In this document: positions 56,810 to 64,000 of the stretch, piece by piece
Numbering within the stretch: position 1 is the stretch's first letter
Layout of the letters: the number at the start of each line of letters is the position of its first letter
NCBI GenBank assembly: GCA_002270565.1
Contig: NQMI01000022.1
Location: forward strand, 372,001-436,000
Length of the DNA: 64,000 bases
DNA from: Stenocarpella maydis
Lineage: Eukaryota > Ascomycota > Sordariomycetes > Diaporthales > Diaporthaceae
Direction of reading: 5' to 3'
Notes under the pieces: generated by a model
The model's database searches: none
The model's input: the letters and a program-made list of their open reading frames with translations, nothing else
Told to the model about the DNA's origin: nothing
Position numbers and translations under genes: made by a program

Positions 56810-58339
56810 TGCAAGGTTTTCTTGAGTTTTTTTTTGATACGGCAGACGCATTATTCCGCCGCTGTAACTAGCAAGACGAGCCGTGCTTGCACTTTTATAG
56901 CAACGTGCCAAGCCATCTATCGGAGCTTGGTCTTATTTCCAGCAGAGAAGACAGGTTGATTATTAATCCTCCCTTCCGGCGTTTTGTCAGCAAGTTCGGC
57001 GTGGCCCTGTGTTCCATAACAAGAACTTGAAGAGCCCCTGGGTTCCCGAGCATTTTAATCCTGGGCACATTTTAGGCGGGATGACCAGCACAATACACGT
57101 CGTCTGTTTGGTTATACGGGTGCACCGGCAGCCTTTCCTATCACAGTCGTCCGCGGACCATAGCGCGTGGGTTGCTCGCTCTTTATCTACGTCGACACGA
57201 GTGCTGCAAATTCCAGGCCTGATGATTTCAGATTAAAGGTGGGCAGTGGTACAACTCGCCCAGGGCCACCAACGTTATTCCGTTCGCACCGTTCAAACCT
57301 CACCAAGTACCTTTTTCTAGCAACTTCCATGCTAACAATACTTCAGGACATAAAATGCTTAAGACAAGCCTATATGCCATTACTATCACCATCACTACTA
57401 CTACCTTAAAGCCATTACTAACTATAATGCCACCTATAGGCCTAATAGCTAGGCCTTAAAGGGACCTATATAAGGCCGAGAAAGGGCCCCTAGAAGTAAG
57501 GATAAAGAAGGGTAAGAATCAGTCTTATACTTACTCTTATATAAGAAATTTTATTACTTAAGAGGCTATACCTAAAGAATTCTTATCAACATCGTCACGC
57601 GCGATAGCCGCTGCACTATAGCTATGGTTGTGTCCCTACCAAAAGGTACAGAATTCCAGAACGATCTCTGGAATCTAGTGCAGTCTATATAGCTATGGCT
57701 ACTGGCTGGAGGACCCACTGCCCAGAAGCCGCCATCACAAAGATTAGCTTATTTTATATTAACGTATCTTCAAGATTATATAAACGCTGGGGGTAAGAAG
57801 ATTAAGCAAATTATCTGTAGGTATATTAGTTCCTATACGAAATTGGTAATAAAATGATGTGGCAGTTGATAGGGTTGCATTTAACCCACTGTGGTAAATG
57901 GAAGTTACGAAATGATGTTTGTGATCCTGGGGGCGGTGTACCAGCAATACTAATACAGATCGCACGCGCGGGTCTCGGTCTTATGCCTGGCACGGGCTGC
58001 GCAGTCCTGCCTTGGATACGAGAGCGATCAAGGTAACACCCGTCCCGCAGCAACTCGCCAGAGGGCGGGTGCAATGGACACAAGTCCACAAAACCAGATG
58101 CCGCTCGCCTGGATCTTGCTGGGTGGCCAGGCAGCAGTCACGAGCGTCCATCATCACAAGCGCACTTGTCATGGTGTAACCGGCACAAGGTCAACATCCA
58201 GCCAGACGAGCACACACATATATATATGCGGACGTCCACGCAGACCTGGGGCCAGCTGGGCTCTGATATCAGCCAGAAGTCGTCCAAGGTCACAGACCAA
58301 GAGGAAGAGACTCAAAGCCCCAAAACCGCCAGAGAAACC
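56810..58339. other. Intergenic region with AT-rich island
   Basis: Begins with the promoter of the NmrA-like gene. An AT-rich, TA-dense island at about 57330-57560 and 57740-57860 (e.g. CCTATAGGCCTAATAGCTAGG) resembles RIP-eroded repeat DNA. Two copies of a CTATAGCTATGG/CTATATAGCTATGG motif flank about 70 bp near 57617-57702. Confidence 0.45.
56892..56899 (-). promoter_or_regulatory. TATA box of the NmrA-like gene
   Basis: TATAAAAG on the minus strand, about 83 bp upstream of ATG 56809. Confidence 0.45.
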
Positions 58340-58741
58340 ATGAAGGCAACCCTCGCCCTCTTCGCCACCAGCCTGGCCGCTGCCAACACGGCCTCTGACG
58401 TGACGCCGACCACCACCTGTGCCACCACCTGTGCCACCACCTGTGCCACCACCACCACCATCCCCGACTGCGGAGTAAGGACACCACGCTTTTCCCACCT
58501 CCCTCCCTCCCGGCCAGGACCACATCAGAGCTGACAGGAGAGCAACCCGAAAAAAAAGGTGCCCTGCATCACCAGCGTCGCGTCGGCGGTGGGCTGCAAC
58601 ACCACCGACTTCTCGTGCATGTGTTCCCGCTCCGACGCCGTGTTCCCATCCGCCAGCGCGTGTGTCTTCTCCTCGTGTGAGAGCGCGACCGCTTCTTCCC
58701 TGTTATCCGCGGCCTCGGTGGCTTGTTCTCAGTGCTTTTGA
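58340..58741 (+). CDS. Small secreted CFEM-domain protein
   Basis: Exons 58340-58474 and 58559-58741 give 105 residues. After the signal peptide (MKATLALFATSLAAANTA) and a Thr/Cys repeat region comes a CFEM-type domain with nine Cys: DCGVPCITSVASAVGCNTTDFSCMC, SACVFSSC, VACSQC. CFEM proteins bind haem or act at the fungal wall and host interface. The N-terminal region has three near-perfect 12-bp repeats (TGTGCCACCACC) encoding CATT, which add three unusual Cys. The acceptor at 58558 follows an A tract rather than a pyrimidine tract; a second acceptor at 58534 is in frame and would add eight residues. The lack of a GPI tail suggests free secretion. Confidence 0.78.
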
Positions 58742-59390
58742 CGAGTTCGTGGTTCATTGATGGACATGGCGCGTTTGTGGGGGGGGAGGGCTCTGGGCAA
58801 CGATTTGGTTTGAGCGTGCAGTCGCACTACATAGACGTGAGCCTGGGCAGACCAACAGATATCAAGTTGCGCTTCATTTCTATCCACTGTCGTACGTAGT
58901 CATCTTGTCGGCGTGAGAGAATTCAACCACTGCATCACTGGCACCTCTGGCTGGAGGCCATTCGTGCATGGTCCAGCTTCTGTTCTGGTGAAGTACATAC
59001 TTGCATGTCCTGCTTCGTCCCCCAGCGCGTCGAGTCAAGTATCAGTAGCTTCCGGGGGAGGCTTTGCTCGGTACCAGGCGGTGTGTCGCCGCTTACACAC
59101 CCCTGCATGCTTCTCAAGGATAGAGCATGAATTGGGCTTGCTGCGGCCGGTTGTTAGTGGAGACAGCTGGCTGAGGCAGCCGGACGGGCGGTCCCAAGGT
59201 TACTTCCAACACGGTCTATATAAATCACGGCTGGGACAGCGAGAGGCTCAAGCCCCGATCCGATTTACTTTCACTCCAGCCAGATTGCTCTCACAACACA
59301 ACCGGGGTTTCCTCTTTATTGATATCTGTACCAGGAGCATAAATCGTTAAAATATTGCTGACGGCCCTCTCCAATAATTCACTGCACAAG
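58742..59390. other. Promoter region of the amidase-like gene
   Basis: 650 bp without a gene. TATA-like TATATAAA at 59217-59224. ORFs here have no domains. Confidence 0.45.
59217..59224 (+). promoter_or_regulatory. TATA-like box of the amidase-like gene
   Basis: TATATAAA about 170 bp upstream of ATG 59391. Confidence 0.35.
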
Positions 59391-61078
59391 ATGAGATGGT
59401 GGGGAGGAACAGCGAGGATCAGTATCGACATCCGCGACAGGTCGATACCGAAACAATGGCTCTTGGACGAAGAAAAATTGCCACCCAAGGAGCAATGTTC
59501 CGTGTTGAACATGCCAGTCGGTTCCGGTAAACTAACAGCCGAGGAAATCGAGATGACTGACTCAGACGTCGCTGCGCTTCTGGAGGCATATCGTTCTCGC
59601 AAGTGGACGGTGGCACAAGTGGTCACAGCCTTCCTGAAGAAGGCAGTCATAGTGAACCAAATGGTAGGCAACCTCGCCACACCGACGCGCAAGTACACCA
59701 ATGATACTAACTTACCCACCCCCTACGAAAGACCAACTTCGTAACCGAATTCCTCACAGAACAAGCCCTCACCCGCGCAGGCGAGCTGGACACCCACCTC
59801 GCCTCAACAGGCAGCCTCGCAGGGCCCCTCCACGGCATCCCTACGTCCCTAGCAGAGCCCATCCCCTTAGCAGGCCACATCTCCCACGCGGGGATCGTCT
59901 CGCGCATCAAGACCCGCGGCTCCGCCACGGAAGACACAGCCCTCGCCCGTCTCCTCAGAAACGCTGGTGTGGTGTTTCACCTCCGCACCAACGTGAGCCA
60001 GGCGATCATCGGGCTTGAGTGCGAGAATAATATCATGGGACTCACGCTGAACCCGCGAGACATGCGATTGTCGGCGGGCGGGCCATGTGGAGGAGAGGGG
60101 GTCAGTGTTGGGGCTGGGTGTGCGGTGCTTGGTGTTGGGGCAGATGTTGGGATCCCTGCTGCGTTTGGGGGTTGCTATGGTCTCAAGCCATCGGCAACGA
60201 GGGTTCCCTTGGATAGGGCCGTAGGGTCGGCACAGGAGGGTGGATGTCTTGGGGCGGGACCATTGGCACGGAGCATTGATGGGTTAGAGGTCTGGATGAG
60301 GGCGGTACTCGCCCAGCCACCCTTCCCTTGGAGATCTGATGTCGGCCTGGGAGACTTCACCGTGGGGGTCATGTGGGACGACGGCATCGCCAAGCCTCAT
60401 CCGCCCGTGCTAAGAGCTCTGAGGACCGCGATCGATAGGCTCAATGCGGCTGGGATCAAGGTCGTTGAGTGGGAGCCGCACGACCACCAGCGGGGCTCCG
60501 ACATCTTTACATCCACCTGCTATCCAGACCGCGGCAAGCGGTACCTCGACGAGTTTGACGCATCAGGCGAGCTTGCACTGCCTTCGACCCGTCACGCCTT
60601 CAACGGGGCGGGAAAGTCCACCCATGACACCGCAACGCTCAAACAAGACCAGGAAAAGTACCAACGAGAGCACGACGCGTTGATGGAGGAGCGAGGAGTG
60701 GACTTCATCCTCGGCCCGGCATACGTCGGCGCAGGAGCGCTTCAAGGCAGTGCAAAGTATCCTCACTACACGTCCATCTGGAGCATCCTAGACTTACCTG
60801 CTGTGGTTGTGCCCAGTGGACTCAGATGTGACAAAAACGTCGACTCCAGGGATGAGACTTACAATCCGAGGAGCGAGGTTGATGAGGAAGAGTGGAAAGC
60901 CTGTGAGTACCTCGAATGCCCCACGGAAATGGCAGCTTGCTAACGTACCCACCCAGATGACACGGATCTATTCGATGGGCAGCCGATTGCATTGCAGCTG
61001 GCTGGAAGAAGATCCAAGGACGAGGAGGCCCTCGCGGCGGCAAGGGTGTTGGACAATGTGATGAGAGGAGACAGTTAG
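59391..61078 (+). CDS. Amidase-signature family protein lacking the catalytic triad
   Basis: Exons 59391-59663, 59732-60902 and 60957-61078 join in phase (VNQM-TNFVTEF; WKA-YDTDLFDGQP) to 521 residues, normal for fungal acetamidase-type enzymes. The fold is recognisable throughout: LTAEEIEMTDSDVAALLEAY, TEQALTRAGELDTHLASTGSLAGPLHGIPTSL, ATEDTALARLLRNAGVVFHLRTNVSQAI, NNIMGLTLNPRDM, IPAAFGGCYGLKPS, LGAGPLARSIDGLE. However, the general-base Lys (family LHGIPxSLKD) is Ala in GIPTSLAE. The cis-Ser pair of GGSSGGE is Pro-Cys in GGPCGGE. The nucleophile loop GTDIGGSIRIPA is shortened to GADVGIPA, so the nucleophilic Ser is deleted. Intact splicing and no stops argue for a maintained pseudoenzyme rather than a dead gene. 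Confidence 0.88.
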
Positions 61079-62623
61079 GAGATGAGTAGATGGCCATTAA
61101 ACAGCAAAATAGTCACGGTGATGCAAACCCAGGGTTATTGTCCGTTCACGCATGCTGATGGGGGGAGGTCACTGGTGCCCTATTGATGCGACGCTGCTGG
61201 GCCTCAGCGGGGCCCCTGGAGGAGGCACCGTGATGATGGCGGGTGGGAGCTAGTGCATACGGCCAGCTCGTGGGGCGCCGCTGCGCCGTTCTGAGGCGGC
61301 AGGGCGCTGTGCAATGGCGGGGCCTGAATGTTGGTGCTGGTTCGCTGGTGTCACACAGCCTTCCAGCCAGTCGGGTATTGAACAGGGGGCTCCCGGGAAG
61401 CCTGGCGCAGACGGGAGGGACTCATAGCCCTGTCATGACCATGCCTGACGGGGCGAGGTATTTCTGAGGTGGTCTCCTGAACGTGGCGAAGGGATACAGT
61501 CCACGCCTGGCCATCATCTCGTCCTCGCCCGGCAGGGTGGTGACGGGTGGAAGACGAGGCATCAAAGGTCGAACAATAGGAGCAGGGGCGGATGGCTTGG
61601 GGGAGCATCGTGCCTGTGGTATGTTGTTGGGCTCCGTATTCGACCCAGCCTTGGGGGCGCTCTAAAGCATCACGGGTAACATAGCGGGCAGTATAGTGTT
61701 GCCCAGACGAATGTTATTTCTGCGTCGGTACATGTTGGGCAAGATGCTGCTGGCCAGGGGCATCAGGACCAGGTTGTCTTTCCTGCCCATTGCTGTCCAG
61801 CAGTGGGGCTGCCTTGGCATCCTCCATCAACAGCGAGGTGGCGCTCCTTTTGCAACCTCACTGCTAGATTGCGGCGGGACTGGCGGACGTGTTCTATGTT
61901 GCTGTGGGAGGGTATGCAGTGCCTCAATGGTGGCGGCACGCTAGGTTCTCTGCGATCTGGGCGGCAGACATGCCTTTGTTGGTCATGCGGGTAATGTCTG
62001 CGTTGCGCATAACGAATAGGCGCACCGGCTTGATTGGGACGTGTCTGGTGTTTGTATTTTGTTTCTGGCGGTCGTGGGATTTTCTGATGTTGCCAATACC
62101 GTTTTCTATCAGCGGTCACGGTGGAAGTGCTCTGGGTCGAGGGGAGGCTGCGGATTCCCGGCTGCGTCTCGACGAGACTCGAAGTCCAGGCCGGCGTTCT
62201 GCGTGGTGTCGTTGGCGAAATTGTTCGAGGTCTAGTGGGAGGCCTGTTGTGTGCTTGTCTCGGTGCGTTCCCGTTGGCAGGATTGGACATGTTGGTGAGG
62301 ACCAAGCGGCTGACACGTCGAGACGCGTTCCAGATGGTGCTGGCTGGCGGTGGCATGGTGATTCAAAGGTACGTACCGGGGCACCCCGGGAGGTGGGTAA
62401 GTAAAGTGGGTACCGCTGCGGAGTACTCGGGTACGTATCTAGTGTACCTGCCCACCATGCGTGCATTCTTGTCACGACATCGACCAGTTCGAGCATCCAA
62501 ACATCAACCAGCTCCACGTCCATGATTGATTCTCCCCAAGAGCCGAGCCGCGCTCTCACCCTCATATGCTCGCTCAGATAATACCAACCATATCATGCCA
62601 CCACAATCCTACACTCCTCAACA
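61079..62623. other. Unresolved region, partly coding-like
   Basis: About 1.5 kb without an assignable gene. A plus-strand stretch at about 62180-62430 (LVGGLLCACLGAFPLAGLDM, then LTRRDAFQMVLAGGG) has membrane-protein character. It may belong to an exon of an unrecognised gene, but I cannot build a model. Confidence 0.35.
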
Positions 62624-62980
62624 ATGACGTCCCCAGTCGGACACGACAAACCTCTCCCGCAGCACCCACTCGTCCATGGCATCTCCGTCTCTCCGACCAC
62701 CCAGTGCGCCCACTGGCACTCCGATCTTGACATTATCGCCATAAAGCACAAGTGCTGCGGCCAGTACTACGCCTGCATTAGCTGCCATGAAGCCTTGGCC
62801 AACCATGTCCCAGAAGTCTGGCCCCGTCTTGAGCGCAACGTCAAAGCCGTGCTCTGCGGTAGCTGTCGCCGTGAGCTGTCCGTCGACGAGTATTTGACCT
62901 GTGGCAGCAAGTGTCCAGGTTGTGCCTCGCACTTCAACCCCGGCTGTGCAAAGCATTACCAGCTGTACTTCGAGGTCTGA
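62624..62980 (+). CDS. HOT13: CHY-type zinc-finger protein, Hot13-like
   Basis: 118 residues, single exon. Ordered metal ligands of a CHY finger are visible: QCAHWHSDLDIIAIKHKCCGQYYACISCHE, VLCGSCRRELSVDEYL, and CPGCASHFNPGCAKHYQLYFE. Yeast Hot13 (116 residues) has the same size and pattern; it helps keep small Tim proteins and the Mia40/Erv1 relay zinc-free in the mitochondrial intermembrane space. Orthology is inferred from size and motif. Confidence 0.8.
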   Translation: MTSPVGHDKPLPQHPLVHGISVSPTTQCAHWHSDLDIIAIKHKCCGQYYACISCHEALANHVPEVWPRLERNVKAVLCGSCRRELSVDEYLTCGSKCPGCASHFNPGCAKHYQLYFEV

Positions 62981-63696
62981 ATCCCTGGACTCGGTGCGTG
63001 TCGGACCACTACGGGACTGTCTGCGCAGTCCCTCGGAAAGTAGTCTAAACACCTTGCTAAATTCATGAGGTTTGAACGTCCTATGTCTCATGGTTATCAA
63101 CCAGTAACATGGCTGACTTCTTTCCACCTAAGCCGTCACAGGCAAGAAGATATATCGTGTCGTGTGGTTCTGGCTCGAGAAACAAAACCCCAAGCCACTT
63201 GGCCATGGCCAGTTCAATACCCTGCTTGCTATGGGACTCGTATTCACTGTTGCTACACCCGAGGGTTTTTCGACGCAAACCCAGGTGCTGATAAGTAGGC
63301 AGGAGGTGGTGGCTGTCACTGTTTGCAGGAACAAGATGTGAGGTCGAGGCCCGGCTCAAGTGCTTATCATCAGCCCGGAAAGTCGTGTTTCCAAGCTCCA
63401 ACAAAGTATATTGGCTCCCCAGTCCAATTGTGGCAAAACCCAACCAAGATGAAGGCAACGCATACGTATTGCACCAGCTCAACGCATTTACTCGGAGCTG
63501 ACAGCATCTTGAGCCTTGCCTGCCTGCTGTGAGACCATCGACCGCTTTGTCGCTATTACCGGTTCCCATAACAGCATCCTCCCATGTCCAGTCCTCATTC
63601 TCACCTGCTATTGATGACCCAGTCTCTTGCAGCATAGTCTTCATCACAGCTGTGCCCACAGCTTCATGCAGAAGCACATGCTTGCCTCAGTACCCC
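62981..63696. other. Region between the CHY gene and the edge gene
   Basis: A long minus-strand frame (63081-63677) starts with a coding-like segment near its N-terminus (TGSSIAGENEDWTWEDAVMG) and could be the next exon of the edge gene. I could not verify a junction. Confidence 0.3.
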
Positions 63697-64000
63697 CTAG
63701 TCCAACTGAAACCGAACTCTGGACCCCCTCCTCACTATTCGCCAGCCCCCAGCCCTACCTGATCTCTCACCCCCCTGTCCCCCTGCGGGCTGCTGACCCT
63801 GGGGCTGCTGGAACTGGGCCATGAGCCGCGCGTGTGCATCGAATTCCTCGACCGTGAACGTCGCCGGCGGGGTTCCAGGCCTGCCAGTCTGCACGCTCGG
63901 CCTAGCCTCTCCCGCCAGGGCCGTAGGCGCAGAGGAAATCGGGTCTGGGGTCGCAGACGCAGCTGCCGCGGCAGCCTCCTCAGTGACCGCTACACCTGCC
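63697..64000 (-). CDS. Partial gene running off the right edge
   Basis: A minus-strand frame is open from the edge to TAG/TGA at 63697 and reads Ala/Pro-rich sequence then TFTVEEFDAHARLMAQFQQPQGQQ. A good donor (GTAGGG) follows GGERSG near 63760, so the true exon may end there. I do not recognise the family. Confidence 0.4.
   Translation of the reverse strand, partial: AGVAVTEEAAAAAASATPDPISSAPTALAGEARPSVQTGRPGTPPATFTVEEFDAHARLMAQFQQPQGQQPAGGQGGERSGRAGGWRIVRRGSRVRFQLD

Noticed and set aside
61763..62356. 197-codon minus-strand ORF
   Set aside because: Pro/Arg/Thr-rich without motif; typical of chance frames in GC-rich DNA.
1..64000. tRNA/rRNA genes, CRISPR, secondary-metabolite backbone genes
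   Set aside because: No cloverleaf with A/B boxes, no rRNA-like sequence, no regularly spaced repeats, and no PKS/NRPS/terpene synthase motifs were seen.

Overview
The window is nuclear DNA of a filamentous ascomycete (Pezizomycotina, most likely Sordariomycetes; I cannot name the genus). Genes are split by 50-100 bp GT..AG introns. Housekeeping proteins of fungal type are present (ERG6, PDB1, ZUO1, SLT11, MZM1, a Hot13-like CHY zinc finger). There are secreted enzymes typical of plant-biomass fungi (an AA9 LPMO, a tannase-family feruloyl esterase, an expansin/GH45-like protein, a CFEM protein). One transposon carries the G-to-A/C-to-T damage expected of repeat-induced point mutation (RIP). 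I see no tRNA, rRNA or CRISPR array. A 7-N gap at 15513-15519 shows that this is a draft assembly.

Layout. 0-12 kb: a four-exon fructosamine/ketosamine kinase (+), an MFS drug/H+ antiporter (+), a 1.2 kb non-autonomous Mutator-like element with perfect 8-bp target duplications, a damaged DUF6604 gene (+) and an AA9 LPMO (-) with a GC-AG intron. 12-19 kb is a conserved core block: MZM1 (with two compensating indels), SLT11, ERG6 (5' end duplicated across the N gap) and PDB1. 20-27 kb is accessory and decaying: a broken HET-domain gene, then a 3.0 kb RIP-mutated Mutator-like element with TIRs and 8-bp TSDs, then about 2.4 kb without a firm gene. 27-31 kb: ZUO1 and an RGS-domain membrane protein, both on the minus strand, followed by about 3 kb of gene-free DNA.

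34-39 kb is again accessory: a DUF6536 pseudogene, a disrupted 2EXR protein and an acid-ceramidase/NAAA-like amidohydrolase, all on the minus strand. 41-45 kb: a secreted feruloyl esterase and a secreted DUF302 protein. 45-47.5 kb: a STAND/NACHT-type NTPase fragment and a candidate solo LTR. 47.7-51.3 kb: one very large secreted protein fusing a subtilisin protease, a spherulin-4-like domain and an Fn3 domain. 53-54 kb: a 3-beta-HSD pseudogene. 54.6-63 kb: an expansin-like GPI protein, an NmrA-like reductase, a CFEM protein, an amidase whose catalytic triad is gone, and a CHY zinc-finger protein. A partial gene runs off the right edge.

Conserved core genes alternate with accessory stretches where HET, STAND, 2EXR, DUF6604 and DUF6536 families sit, mostly broken, beside transposons. 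The most distinctive observations are the triad-less but otherwise intact amidase, the protease/spherulin-4/Fn3 fusion, and the matched pair of Mutator-like elements, one RIP-destroyed and the other not.
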